Source: Elymus sibiricus (lineage: Eukaryota; Streptophyta; Magnoliopsida; Poales; Poaceae). From it: a DNA stretch of 64,000 bases. Made by a program: the position numbers and the translations under genes. Each line of letters starts with the position of its first letter. Within the stretch, counting starts at the first letter, position 1. The notes beneath the pieces were generated by a model. The model ran no database searches, was not told the DNA's origin, and saw only the letters and a program-made list of their open reading frames with translations. Of this stretch, positions 33,941-46,513 are shown one piece after another. Location of the stretch: contig CM077671.1 in the NCBI GenBank assembly GCA_039707655.1, positions 368,244,720 to 368,308,719 on the forward strand, written 5' to 3'.

Positions 33941-35746
33941 GAAAATCAAGTACAAATGCATGAAAACATAGGTTATGATCAAGGGTTCCACTTCTCTGTA
34001 TTAACGATTCTTCATTGTCACAATGCTTGATCAACACACTTCGCTCTCCATAACAATTTATCATAAGTAAAGAGTATTCATGAACAACCATACAATACAA
34101 TCAAACAAACAACAAGTGTTGTGCATGGTGTCAGTGTGATTGTGTTGTGGGATCATGTGTCAAGGCTTAACTCATAAGATTTTGGAAAAAAACATAGTGA
34201 TTGTCATTTGGGATACATGTGACATAAGGGTTCACATGCAAGTTTCAATAAAGGCGCATCACATAAGGAGTATGTGATGTCAAGCTGTGGTTGTCAAATT
34301 CCAATCAAAGAATCTTAACAACAGAGTCAAAGTCTATGAATCTTGGACAGCCAAGTTCATGCTCAAGTTTGAATGACAATTCAAACTTGTTGACCGTTCA
34401 TGAGCTTGAATATACCAAGGTCTGAAAATGATAACTTGATCTGGTTTTCAGTTCAATTTGGATTTCAATTAGGGTTCAACCTATTTGAATTCAAATTGAA
34501 TTGAGTTCACAATTTAACTTTGAATTTCATTAAGTTCAATTGAATTTTTAAAACATTTCTAATTTTATTTAAGTTGGTTCAACTTAATTCAAATACCATC
34601 TTGTTATCCTAAAAGTCAAACACAATCCAAAACAATTACTAAGTATAGTTTAATATAAGTTTTTAACTGAAGTCAATTATAATAAAATATACTCTGATTT
34701 ATTTATTTGATTTTAGTTTAACTAAAGTCAAATGTAAATCCAAATATTTATTAGGGTTCAAATAGTTTCAAACTAAATTTGGGTTTGAACTAAATTAATC
34801 TGAGTTCATCTTTCCCTACTAGTCAAATAATAACTAGGTTTAACTTCATTGCCAATTATTTGAATTGGTTTTAGTTCAAATTAAACCTAAACTTTAGTAA
34901 ACAATTCTAATTTATAATTAAACCTAGGGTTTCAAATTAATTTCAAACTGGATTTGAATTAAGTTAAATTATTATTTGAATCACCTAAAGTCAAATAATA
35001 ATCCCCAAAATACTTACCAAAGTTTCATTTAAGTTTTCTGAACATATTTGTTTCCCAATTGTTTTATTACACAATTCTAATTTATAATTAAACCTAAACA
35101 GGTTCAAATTCTATTTGAAATATGTCACTAATGAAACTATACTCAAATTCTAAATTTAAAATATTTAAAATTACATTAGGTAATACGAAATTATAGTTGA
35201 TTTGGTTTAATTTGCAAAAAGAATAAATTGATTTGGAATTATAATTTAAAAGTTATGGCCTATTCAAATTCAAAGTCATTCTATTTGAATTTGAATTTTA
35301 AATTATACAAATTTCAAATTTGATTGCCCAATGTGAAAGTATATTTCATGTGGATTATTTTGCAAAAAGTTTCAAGCAATTTGGACTAACCAGTAGAAAG
35401 CTGTGGTTGCTTTAGTTCTGGAGGGTTTTATGTAAAAGTGCAAAATTATTTTAATTAAATCACATTCTAGTGGATAATGTTTCAGATAAGGCAGGTGACG
35501 TGGCGCACTGTGATTGGCCGAGAAGTGTCCGCTGCGAGCTCTAAACGGCGGACGGCCGAAACATAGGGGAAAACGATTGGTTTAAGTGATCTAATCCTAT
35601 GCGTTGAACCTTAGATTGCCGACCAGGATTAGATCTAGGGGCTAGGGTTCACTATGATCACCAGGGTTTTGCCAGAGGCTCACCAGAAAACATGACGACG
35701 GCTTCGATGCGCTCGAGTGTCGTCGGATTCGATGCTCCGGTGGTCC
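33941..35746. other. Unassigned AT-rich DNA
   Basis: There is no open frame of note and no recognised terminus. The middle (about 34380-35330) is rich in TTCAAATT / AATTTGAA-type words in both orientations. The last 300 bp turn GC-richer, with GACGTGGCGC, a TCTAAACGGCGGACGGCCG block and GATTAGATCTAGGGGCTAGGG. It could be the interior or untranslated part of an unidentified element. Confidence 0.35.
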
Positions 35747-37262
35747 TGATAGGTCCATTTGGCAACATGATATCTTATTGATATTTATATTATTCTTAGC
35801 CATTATTCCATCTTATTATACTATTCTAATGCCTATTCTCTCTTAATTTACAAGGTACATCACAAAGAGGGAAATTGCCAGACACTAGAATTCTGGACCT
35901 GAAAACCAAGAAAAGACTAAAAATTCTCTGGACTCCAAATGACCTGAAACTTCATGATGATTTTTGGTGGAATATATCTGAATTTATGGATCAAAGAAGT
36001 GCTAGAGGGGGGCCACCTGTTGGTGCCAAGCCAACAGAGCACGCCCACCCCCTGGGCGCGCCTTGATGGCTTAGCAGGCCCACAGGCGACCTCCGACTCC
36101 CCTCTTATGCTATATGATGTGTTTTGACGTTGAAAAAATCAGGAGGATTTCGGGACGAAGTGCCGCCGTCTCGAGGCGGAAACCTGGGCAGAGGCCCTTT
36201 TGCTCTCTAGCAGAGATATTTTGTCGGGGAAACTTCCCTCCGGGAGGGGGAAATCAAAGCCATTGTCATCACCAACGCTTCCTCTTACATGGGAGGACCA
36301 ATCTTCTTCAACATCTTCACCAGCACCATCTCATCCCAAACCCTAGTTCATCTCTCGTATTAAATCTTTGTCTCAAAACCTCTGATTGGTACCTGTGGGT
36401 TACTAGTAGTGTTGATTACATCTTGTGTTGATGCTTATTGGTTTACTTGATGGAAGATAATATGTTCATATTCTTAATCCTATTTATTATACCTCTGATA
36501 TTGAATATGGTGATGATTTGTGAGTAATTTCTTTTGTTCTTGATGACATGGGACAAGTCCTGTTATAAGTAATCATGTGAAGTTCATATTCGTTCGATAT
36601 TTTGATGATTTGTATGTTGTTGCTTCCTTTAGTGGTGTCGTGTGAACGTCGACTACATGACACTTCACAATATTTTGGAACTAAGGGAAGGCAATGTGGA
36701 GTAATAAATAGATGATGGGTTGCTAGAGTGACGGAAGCTTAAAGCCTAGTTTATGTGTTATTTCATAAGGGGTAGATTTGGATCTACATGTTTCATGATA
36801 TGGTTAGATTTATCTTAATTCTTCTTTCGTAGTTGCTGGATGCTTACGAGAGGGGAAATCATAAGTGGGTTGCTTGTTCAAGTAAGAACATTACCTTAGC
36901 ACCGGTCCACCCACATATCAAATTATCAAAGTAACGAACGCGAATCAACTCAACATGATGAACATGACTAGACAAAAATTCCCATGTGTCCTCGAGAGCG
37001 CTTTACTTTATATAAGCAAAGTTTTAGGCTTGTCCTTTGCTATAAAAAGGTTTGGGCCACCTTGCTGCACACTTGCCACTATTGTTACTTGTTACTTGTT
37101 ACGAATTATCTTGCTAGAAAACTATCTATCACTGTTACCTATAGCACTTGCAGAGAATACCTTGCTGAAAACTGCTTATCATTTCCTTCTGCTCCTCGTT
37201 GGGTTCGACACTCTTACTTATCAAAAGGACTACGATTGAAACCCTATACTTGTGGGTCATCA
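35747..37262 (+). mobile_element. Element F 5' LTR, Athila-like gypsy
   Basis: The LTR is 1516 bp, starting TGATAGG and ending GTCATCA, and is a diverged relative of the LTR at 1006-2512. A degraded primer site, a gag start and, 26 kb further on, matching pol follow it. TATA-like TATGCTATATGATG lies near 36106. The preceding DNA cannot be tested for a target duplication because the 3' LTR is beyond the window. Confidence 0.85.
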
Positions 37263-37273
37263 AGACTCTTTTA

Positions 37274-37292
37274 TGGCACTGTTTCCGTGGAG
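37274..37292 (+). promoter_or_regulatory. Element F primer binding site, degraded
   Basis: TGGCACTGTTTCCGTGGAG occupies the place of TGGCGCCGTTGCCGGGGAG, the tRNA-Asp-type primer site of Athila-lineage elements, with four changes. Confidence 0.65.
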
Positions 37293-37367
37293 TGAAGCGC
37301 TTTTGGGGAGTGGAATTTGGTAAGGAAACATTTTTGGTACGTGCTAAATTTACCATTGCTTATCACT

Positions 37368-38000
37368 ATGGATAGTAATCCTTTGAAGGGCTTGTTTGGG
37401 GTATGTTCACCCCGACCAGAAGTGGAAAAAGTTGCCCCTCAACCTACTGAACCTACTAAAAATATTTATTATGAGATTCCTTCGGGCATGTTAGAGAAAC
37501 TGCTAGCTAATCCTTATGCAGGAGATGGAACAACTCATCCTGATTTGCACTTGATATATATAGATGAGATTTATAGATTATTTAAGCTTGCAGGTTTATC
37601 CGAAGCTAAAGTCAAGACAAAGGTTTTCCATTTATCTTTGGAGGGAAACACATTGATCTGGTATAGGCTATTGGATGATGCTGGAACATGGGCATGGAAC
37701 CGGTTGAAGCTAGAATTTCACGAGAAATTTTATCCTATGCATCTAGTCCATCGTGATCAGAATTATATATATAATTTTTTGCCTCGTGAGGGAGAAAGCA
37801 TCGCTCAAGCTTGGGGGAGGCTTAAATCAATGATGCACACTTGCCCCAACCATGAGCTCTCAAGAGAAATGATTATACAAAACTTTTATGCTCGAATTTC
37901 TTATGATGGTCAATTAATACTCGATTCTTCTTCCACTGGCTCCTACATGAAGATAACTATTGAATTCAAATGGAATCTGTTACTGCATTTCCCGCCTTAG
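37368..38000 (+). pseudogene. gag: Element F gag, truncated
   Basis: The frame starts MDSNPLKGLFGV and runs through a retrotransposon gag (capsid) domain: HPDLHLIYIDEIYRLFKLAGLSE, shown by the key pieces DEIYRLF, LSLEGNTLIWY and EFHEKFYP, then MIIQNFYARISYDGQ. The match to the Athila-type capsid ends at about FKWNLL (37983). A short unrelated tail reaches TAG at 37998-38000, exactly where element E begins. The rest of gag is missing, and the next recognisable part of this element is at about 63.45 kb. Confidence 0.8.
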
Positions 38001-38259
38001 TGTTTTGTTGATGATGACAAATTACTTTATGGTCTAATCGTGTGCCAAGTTCTTCAGGTACATTTTGTTTGGTACAAGACGATTAGGCATTCCCTCCGGA
38101 CGGAAAAGATCGAAGACGTGTTCTCTACGTGTTTATTTTTTTGGTCGTAGGAAACCCATACTATTAAGAGGGAATCCTCATCGAAAGGTTTTGGGTGAAT
38201 CAATACACATACACATCTCTTTTCACACACCGCTTTACCTTCTGCTCTCTCAGAGAGAG
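38001..38259 (+). mobile_element. Element E LTR, part 1 (SIRE/Maximus-like copia)
   Basis: It starts TGTTTTGTTGATGATGAC, a usual opening for this kind of long copia LTR. It continues after element A at 53276 and after element G at 62474. The GAGAG at 38255-38259 is the target copy of element A. Confidence 0.7.
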
Positions 38260-38727
38260 TGAGGGAGTCCTGGACTAGGGGGTCCTCGGGCCGCCGGCCT
38301 ATCTCTCATGGGCTGGCTTGGTGGGCCGCTCTCTGATTATCCTAGGAAGGGCCAAGATATTCAATGACCCCGTATTCTAGAAGGAAACTTCCGAAGACGC
38401 GGCGTGCACTCCAAGTTAAGAGGAGGAGATCGGCGTCCTTACTTCCGGCTGGAGACTTATCATGTGTAAACCCTAGGTACCCCCGGTGTCTATATATACC
38501 AGGGGGCAGACAAGCTCATCTAGGGTTTTTGGCTACTTGATCTCGAGGTAGATCGACTCTGTAATCTTCATACACATCAATACAACCAAGCAGGACGTAC
38601 GGTTTTACCTCCATAGAAGGGCCCGAACCTGGGTAAAACATCGTCTCCTTCGTCCCCTGTTACCCATCGATCCTAGTCTCATAGCTCGGGACCCCCTACC
38701 CGAGATCCGCCGGTTTTGACACCGACA
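38260..38727 (+). repeat. Element A 5' LTR
   Basis: 468 bp, TGAGGGAGTCCTGGACTAGG to GGTTTTGACACCGACA, with a TATA box TATATATA at 38491-38498. It lacks a 16-bp segment (near CCAGGGGG) found in the 3' LTR. Confidence 0.92.
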
Positions 38728-38746
38728 TTGGTGCTTTCATTGAGAG
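38728..38746 (+). promoter_or_regulatory. Element A primer-site position
   Basis: TTGGTGCTTTCATTGAGAG follows the LTR directly. The same sequence, on the minus strand, follows the element B LTR (45989-46007), which shows it is the conserved primer region of this group. I have not matched it to a tRNA. Confidence 0.65.
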
Positions 38747-38774
38747 TTCCACTGTGGGATCGCAAGAGGAATAG

Positions 38775-40855
38775 ATGGCCCGCTTAATCATTAGTGATGA
38801 AGTCCGTAACGGGGGCTCCTTCGCCCCCGGACAGATTTTCGCTTTCGGCAGCATCGTGCTGCACACCGACCCGACCGGCCACCCTGGTCGAACCGGGAGT
38901 CTCGCCCCTGATCAAGATATCAGATTCGGGAACCTAGAGTTCTCCGTAGACTCCCGGGGCGATCTGTCATTCACCGAGCTCGCGATCTCATCCGACGAGC
39001 CCGAAGTCTCCGAATCCTTAACTTCGGATCTCCTTCTCGACACCGCCCTCGGGTCTATCTCTGCCGATGGTCTGGCTACTAGTCCGGATCCGGTCACAGT
39101 ACCTGAGGGCCAGAGGTCGGCCTCTGCCGAACACGCCGCTCGTACGGGCACTTTGGAGGATAACTCCGAAAGTCCTTGGCAGATCGATCCGGTCGAACTC
39201 TCGACGCTCAACGAGGCGCTGGATCGGATCTTATCAATAAAAATCACAGACGACCCGACCTCGACCCATGCTCAGACTGGTCTGGAGGCGGGTCATGGGG
39301 AATTTTTTGACCCACCCACCACCCACTTGGTAGCCACTATCGAAGACTTAACCGATATGCTGGACTACGCTTCCGAGGAGGCAGAAGACGTGGATGAAGA
39401 GGATGGTGCCCCGACCCCTGTCAACACTGGGCGATGGACTGCCACCTCCACCTACGACGTCTACATGGTAGACACCCTCGACGATAAGGGTGATCGCACC
39501 CCTAAGAAGAACGGCGAGAAATCCGGTGAGGCACCGTCAAAGCGCCGGAAACAGCGCAAACGATCTAAGGCAAACAAGGGAATTGCAGCCATTACAGGCA
39601 CCGGGGAAAACGACACCCCGAAAGACCTCGGCGACCCTGAAGCCCCCGAACAGCCACTGGAGGACAGGAAAGGCCCGAAGATCGGCGCGACACCGATGAT
39701 CCTAATGATTCCGAGGATGACAACTACCTTCCCCCTGTCGAGGAGGAAGACATCCTGGAAACCGAAGACTTCACCGTCCCCGAAAACCGTGCGGATCAGG
39801 AACGGTTTAGGCGACAGCTTCTAGCCACCGCCCGAAGCCTGAAGGCAAAACTACAGCAGCTCAAAGCCGAACAAGATACCCTCAATGATAGATGGACGAG
39901 GGTCTTGGCTGCCGAACAAGGGTATGATACCGATCTACCGGACCAACCCAAGAGCTACCCTCGCCGGTGGCTGCTGCCGCAGTTCGATGATGAGGCCCTT
40001 GAAACATCGCCTCCCAGGCGTAATCCGTACGACCAGCCGGACCTCCCCCCCCCCGCCCCCAAGGACGGGATAGGACGATCGGCAAGGCCGAGTACAGACC
40101 GGCGGTACCCCGCTGGAGAGGAAAAGAGCCAGCAGGGCCTGAGGACAGGTACGACTTACGACAGGACCTGGATTATAGAGCAGGCCACACAAGATCCATC
40201 TATAGATCCAGAGGGTACTCCCCCGCTAGACGGGACGGGTACCAATCCGGGCTCGACCGTAACAATAGAGGTCGGGAACACAACCGGGCCCGATCTACCA
40301 CCGATCGCAGGCATGACATAGCTCGGGTCAGAGGCGCTGCCCACCCACTATGCTTCACAGACGAGGTGATGCAGCATCAGTTCCCTGTACGGTTTAAACC
40401 CGTTAACATAGAGCAATACGACGGGACAACAGACCCGGCTGTGTGCATCGGGGACTTCCTCCTCCACATTCATATGGCACGAGGAGATGATCTCCACGCC
40501 ATAAAGTATTTGCCCCTAAAACTTAAAGGGCCAGCTCGACACTGGTTAAATAGTCTCCCCGAGAATTCTATCGGGAGCTGGGAAGAGCTCGAGGATGCCT
40601 TCCGATCTAACTTCCAGGGTACTTATGTCCGGCCACCGGACTCCTCCGACCTGAGCAATGTTGTCCAGAAAGCAGGTGAATCGGCTCGGCAATTCTGGAA
40701 TCGGTTCCTGACCAAGAAAAACCAGATCGTTGACTGCCCGGACGCTGAAGCAATAGCCTCCTTCAGACATAATAACCGGGATGACTGGCTAGGTCGTCAG
40801 CTCGGCCAGGATAAGCTGAGGACAATGTCCGCCTTTACCTCACTTATGACCCGCT
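38775..40855 (+). pseudogene. gag: Element A gag, first part
   Basis: The frame starts MARLIISDEVRNGG and is acidic and disordered for about 300 residues, with a Lys/Arg cluster near SKRRKQRKRSKANKG. A frameshift near 39685 moves it to another frame (DDNYLPPVEEED onward, with DRWTRVLAAEQGYD at about 39884). A second shift before 40320 leads into the capsid domain: CFTDEVMQHQFP, KPVNIEQYDGTTDP, RHWLNSLPENSIGSWEEL and QFWNRFLTKKNQI. The frame is cut at LMTR by insertion of element B (CCGCT, 40851-40855) and continues at 46514. Confidence 0.8.
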
Positions 40856-41356
40856 TGTCGGTGTCAAAACTGGCGGATCTCGGGTAGGGGGTCGCGAGCT
40901 GTGGGTCTTGGATCGATGGGTAACAGGAGACAAGGGAGACGGTGTTTACACAAGTTCGGGCCCTCCTATGGAGGTAAAACCCTACGTCCTGCTTTGTTTG
41001 TATTGATGATGGTGTATCGAGTACAGAGTTGATCTACCACGAGATCGTATGTAGTGGTCTAAACCCTAAGAGCTATGCTCGTATGATGATATGATCTATG
41101 ATGATCTGATCGTCCCTAATGACTAGCCTGGCCTCGGCTTATATAACACACCAGAGGCCTAGGATAACAAGAGTCCTAGTCGGCTACGTCGGTGGAGAGG
41201 AGTCCTTGTCTTGATCACCAAGTCTTGTGGAATCTTCCTCGTATGCATCATGGGCTGTCCGAACTGGCCCATTAATGAACCGCCCTGGGGGTCCTCGGCC
41301 CGACCCATTGGTCGGGAGACGACGTGGTGAGTACCCCCTAGTCCAGGACACCGTCA
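40856..41356 (-). repeat. Element B 3' LTR
   Basis: 501 bp; starts TGTCGGTGTC and ends ACACCGTCA on the plus strand. The minus-strand TATA box TATATAAG lies at about 41138-41145. Confidence 0.92.
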
Positions 41357-44300
41357 GTAGCCCCCTGAACCGGTCTTCAAGTTAGGGACGCTCCTCGGTT
41401 CTTCCGAACTGTTCTTCGTCTTCGGTCGTCGGACTTGAAAACTGGTTCAATAAATCTTCCCATCACTGATCTTGAGGATCGCCGAGGTGAATCCGAAGAG
41501 TTCACAAGTCGGGCATCCGAGGAACCCCTTTAAGTTATCGGCCTGTATTAATGCCTCATTATTTTTACGCCACAACTCGGGTCCGAAGTGTTTCCCGTGT
41601 GGCGGTATCCTCTTGTGTCCGAGCTCCAACGCCGAACTGTATCCGAGGTGTCTTTCGGAGCCCGAGCTCCAACGTTGGTCGGCATCCGAGGTGTCATAGG
41701 ATACCTCGGTCTCTGAATATTTGAAGTAGTTCATCCGAGCTTAAATATCGGGATAGTCTTTTATGGAGCCAGCCGTTCGCATTCGAGCTTTATGCCGGAC
41801 TGCTTCCGAAGTGTCTTCGATCTTGAGCTTTATGCCGGAAAGCTTCCGAGCTCCAACGCCGGACCGCATCCGAGCTCCAATGATGATCAGCGTCCGAGGT
41901 GTCATAAACTACCTCGGTCTTTAAAAGATTGAACGAATTCAGCCGAGCTTAATGCCGGAAATGCCCTCAATGGAGCCAGCCACTTGCGCCCGAGCTTTAT
42001 GCCGGACTGCTTCCGAGGTGGTGCACCACCCCGACGCGGGCTGATTTTTTGTGGATATTTTCGATTGGTGCAATTTATTCTCTGCCGAGATATATAGCCA
42101 GTAGCCTTCAAGGTGCGTGTCGGTCTAAAACCTGAGATGCCCCCGAAGGAAAAAATAATAATCAAAATAAAACCACTAATCCCAGTAGCCCCTGAGACTT
42201 AGGTTGATTTGCAAAATTGGCCTGAGGATCAAGTTCTTGCTCGGCGGCATTCATTAGGGATGTAAACGCGGTACGCAGTAGTTTCCGAGACTCGGGTTGG
42301 GTGCGGCCGACCAACCTAAGGATCGAATCTCCTCAGAAACCGTATTGCACTTTGAATTTGCTTTATTGAATATGCAATGCAGTAGCCCCCGAGCCTTAAT
42401 TTGGGCATGGGTGGTCGAATTAAGGATCGATATTTGTTTGACACAAACTTTGTTACGTTTGACACAATTTATGTGTAATGATTCTACGTATCCAAGTACT
42501 TTACATCATTAATGCTCAGATCCGCATTATACAAGACTTTGTTGACCGACCATCGGCTTCAACCTCCTTGGCTAGTAGCCGAGGAGTGTTTGTCCTACTT
42601 TATAAAGCCCTTATAAGGGCAAAGATTTACGGCAAACAAAGCAATCCAGCCATGCGGTTTTATAAACAAAGGTACGCGGAGAGATATGTTATAAGAAACA
42701 TCTTCTGGGAAAAATAGTTCATTTATAAGTTCCTTTTCCCAGGATATTATGTTGACCATGATCGTGAAACCTTAACTCCGATCAATGTGGGAGGAAAATA
42801 TTGAGGATTTAGTTCGGGGAAATATCCCGAACTCTGTGGTCTTTAATGAACCAAAAATTTCACTTCCGTCGTTTCCGACCAATTATATTGTTAAGATGGC
42901 TAGCTTTCGGCTTCACCCAATCTGAGGTACTAACCCGGATGACCCAGAAGTAACAATCACAGAGGTGCTCCCTTTACCCCCTAGCTGAACAATCGGGAAC
43001 GTAGTGGGTAAGCATAGGAGCCAGGCAACCCAGCTTGGCCAAAATCTTAAGTCAAACTGATCCATATCTATGGCGTTATAACGATCACTATGGAAGGCAG
43101 CGTTCGTATATTTACAAACGCAGATGATATGTTGGGCTCTCCAGGAATCCCAATGTATCTATGCCGAGGTGCCACAAGGAACCCTCGGTGTGGTTTATTT
43201 TGACTCCGTCGCGACTGTTTATAATCTGAAAGTGGCCTATCGTCGGCTTCCACCCCTTTGTAGATGCTACGTAGGGTGTTTCCGTACAAACAAGACAACC
43301 CTTAACCGACGTCTTGGTGCCCGGAGAAGGTTGTGTTAGTGGAAACGAGGCAATCCGATATTTAGGCTTTATAACTTTCACTTAGTCATAGGAGCATATA
43401 TTTGGGGGCAACTTAATAGACCCCGGTATACGTCGACTCCTCGGATTATTCGAGGTCAAACCACCCACAACATGGCCTTTTCAAGAAAGAAAGGCCCTTC
43501 GTTTTACTCGGATAACCTCGATCGGCTATATTTGGTTGAACACCGCCTGTGGTTCGCTGACCGATTTACGCTTGTTGTGACAGTCAGCTTTCGGCTTTCT
43601 CCAAATGAGGCACTTAACCAGTTAAACCGGAAGTGACAATCGCAGTGGTTCTCCCTTTACCCCTTAGCCGAACAATGCGGAAATGTAAGGGGTAAGCACA
43701 GGAGCCGGGCAATCCAGCTATAGACCAAAGACACAACTCGAAATCAATGCATATAAATGCGAAATACCGAGGACATTTTGCCGAGGACTGCATGGAGTAC
43801 CTCGGTGTTTGGTGGGTTCGGTGTTAACCGTAGACCCACTTTAATACTGCTTATGCGTGAAATGCATCTGGCATTGTACTGCAAGAGTTATGCTCGAAAA
43901 TACCAAAAAACTTATGCAAAAAACTTTATGTTTAGATAAAAGAAAATTGTGCCAATCCAAAATTGGTCTAAAATTTAATTTTTGCTTCGGTCGTGTTTTA
44001 ACCTGATACATCCGATCTCCGGACTCCAAGCGGGTCAGCCTTTGGCTTCAACCTCCATATCCCGACGGCGGAGTGTTTCTCTGAGGCCTGTTTAGTGAAC
44101 TAAACTCGAGCGGCTTTAGAAAGAAACCAGGCTATCCGGCTATTGACCACACGCTAGTGTCGGAAAAAGGAGTAGTAGAAAAAGACTTTGCAATGACTAA
44201 GAAGAAAACACAGTTATTATAAAACGGCTCATACAAATTTAAGAGCCCCCGGTTAAATCGGGTAAATAAATTTTTAACAAACAAAGTTTTTTTGTTTAAC

Positions 44301-44929
44301 AAAAAATATAATGTTTGGTTGCACCGAACAAAAAATAAAATTTCAAAGAGAGCTGAGCACGAAAACGACTTAGCTGGTTAATGTGCTCGGTGCGGTTCGG
44401 GGTTGTGGCGTGACGAAGACATAGTCCTCGGCCTGGCAGAGGTCCCAGCCCCCAAGCCCGAGGTAATCGAGCGAGGAGCTCAGGCCGAGAAGTGGCAACG
44501 CAACACGGTTGCTGCGGCGAGGCGAAGCCCCCAGTCCAGCCGAGGAGAGTAGTTCGGCAGCATGACAGTGAAGCCCCCAGGTCCGTCGACCATGTCGACG
44601 ACATAATTTTGTTGATGGAGGCAGGACGACGATGTAGGCACGCCAAGGTGACCGCATGACAAACCCGAAGTCGATTACCTGTGCACACAATATAGTGCAA
44701 ACCAAGAGTAATAACAAATAAAGGTAATAATATATTTAAAAAAATCTTCTACTTAGTTAATTTAAGTGAAGCAAATAAGTAAAGGAATATGGTCTGGGCA
44801 CCGAGGTGCCTGAGCGAAGAGTTCGGCTTGACGAAGTGGCAACGCTGCACGGTCGATGTGGAGAGGCGAAGTCCCTGGTCCAGCTAACATGGCGAAGCTG
44901 GTCGGCTGGTGACACCGAAGTCCCTGGAG
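41357..44929 (-). other. Element B interior, non-coding
   Basis: A degenerate duplicated block of CCGAGCTTTATGCCGGA and GAGGTGTCATA-ACCTCGGT units occupies about 41590-42030. The rest is AT-richer DNA with CCGAGG and CGGCTT words and no coherent frame. It represents the untranslated spacer of the group. Confidence 0.6.
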
Positions 44930-45300
44930 CAGGTTGATGAAGAGATGCCAAAGCCCCCGGTCTAGCTGAGGTGACGGAGGAGGTCGGCTGGTGACGCCAA
45001 AGTCTCATGCCAGCCGAGGTGTCGAAGCAGGTTGACTGGTGACGCCGAAGTCTCACGCCAGCCGAGGTGTCGAAGCTGGTTGGCTGGTGATGCCGAATTC
45101 ACATGCTAGCCGAGGTGTCGAAGCTGGTTGGCTGGTGACGCCAAATTCTCATGCCAGCCGAGGTGTCGAAGCTGGTCGGCTGGTGACGCCGAAGTCCCCG
45201 GAGCGGGTTGATGAGGAGATGACGAAGCCTCCGGTATAGCCGAGGTGACGGAGCAGATCGGCAAGGTGACGCTAGAGCCCCATGCCAGCCGACGTGTAAA
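44930..45300. repeat. 48-bp minisatellite in element B
   Basis: Four to five copies of a 48-bp unit starting GCCAGCCGAGGTGTCGAAGC and continuing TGGTTGGCTGGTGACGCC, with diverged copies on both sides. The repetitive HQPTSFDTSAGM-type translations on the minus strand are a by-product. Confidence 0.82.
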
Positions 45301-46007
45301 AGCAGGTCGGCGTGGTGGACGTCAGCCTGAAAAAGTAACGGCGCGGCGATGCCAACGCAGGTCGAAATTTGTGACGAGGTCAATGCTGGCTTGATGAAGC
45401 AACGGAGCGCCCGACCCGTACATCCCGCGGATGATGAGGTTCTCTTGATGATTATTCGGCCCTCGCGATACCGAACTCTTGGTCGGTTGACCGAGGTGAT
45501 GAGAAAATATCCTTCAAAAAGGACGCCTCACAACCCGTTCATGAAAAAGATGAACTCGGGTCGGATTAGTTTTCGCGCAGAAAATAGATCCAAAATGCGT
45601 TGTACTCATCGGACATTTCCCAGAGTTTGGACTGTCGGATCGAGCTGAAATTATGAGGGGTGATCGGTATAGGAATTCCGCAGCCGATGAACGGTGGGAT
45701 TTTCCAACGGATAACCAAGCTAGATACTGGACACCTCGTCCTAAACTCATCCAGATTCCCGTCCAGATTCGATAGGGCTCCGGTATATTGGAGATTGCCG
45801 GAGATTCCTCCATCGGAACGCGACGAAATTTTGCAGGATTGTTGTAGATACAATTCCGCACAATTCCACTGAAGCAATCATCAAAACGACGCTCGAGGAA
45901 ATGGGGACGATGAACACATATTCGCTGTCCAGAAAAAACTGCAATATGCAGACGAGCCATCGATACTTCTAGCGATTCCACAGCGGAACTCTCAATGAAA
46001 GCACCAA
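45301..46007 (-). other. Element B leader and relic of the gag start
   Basis: On the minus strand the primer region is followed after about 20 bases by ATGGCTCGTCTGC, at the same place as the element A gag start ATGGCCCGCTTAA. The sequence then departs completely from gag, and the capsid domain has been replaced or lost. Confidence 0.55.
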
Positions 46008-46508
46008 TGTCGGTGTCAAAACCGGCGGATCTCGGGTAGGGAGTCCCGAGCTGTGAGTCTTTGATCGATGGGTAACAGGAGACAAGGGAGACGGTGTTTA
46101 CCCAGGTTCGGGCCCTCCTATGGAGGTAAAACCCTATGTCCTGCTTTGTTTGTATTGATGATGGTGTATCGAGTACAGAGTTGATCTACCACGAGATCGT
46201 ATGTAGTGGTCTAAACCCTAAGAGCTATGCTCGTATGATGATATGATCTATGATGATCTGATCGTCCCTAATGACGAGCCTGGCCTCGGCTTATATAACA
46301 CACCAGAGGCCTAGGATAACAAGAGTCCTAGTCGGCTACGTCGGTGGAAAGGAGTCCTTGTCTTGATCACCAAGTCTTGTGGAATCTTCCTCGTATGCAT
46401 CATGGGCTGTCCGAACTGACCCATTAATGAACCGCCTTGGGGGTCCTCGGCCCGACGCACTGGTCGGGAGACGACGTGGTGAGTACCCCCTAGTCCAGGA
46501 CACCGTCA
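46008..46508 (-). repeat. Element B 5' LTR
   Basis: 501 bp, the same length as its partner at 40856-41356. On the minus strand the primer region (plus 45989-46007) follows it. Confidence 0.92.
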
Positions 46509-46513
46509 CCACT

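Larger units (their letters stand above)
40856..46508 (-). mobile_element. Element B: coding-free gypsy derivative nested in element A gag
   Basis: Two 501-bp LTRs (40856-41356 and 46008-46508) lie in minus orientation. Read on that strand they start TGACGGTGTCCTGGACTAGG and end TTTTGACACCGACA. The primer region is at 45989-46007 and the polypurine tract GGGGGCTAC (plus-strand GTAGCCCCC, 41357-41365) lies before the 3' LTR. Flanks CCGCT and CCACT are a one-mismatch duplication. LTRs differ by about 3% by eye. No gag or pol is seen. Parts of the interior (for example 43595-43690) match, in reverse, the non-coding part of element A near 48340-48440, so B is a relative of A. Confidence 0.87.

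Noticed and set aside
33661..34100. Pro/Ser-rich plus-strand frame and Glu/Gly-rich minus-strand frame
   Set aside because: Direct translation of a CTT/CTC tract; no domain and both strands open.
1006..37262. Pairing of the LTRs at 1006 and 35747 as one element
   Set aside because: The first is preceded by a polypurine tract (a 3' LTR) and the second is followed by a primer site (a 5' LTR), so they face the wrong way for one element and are clearly diverged.
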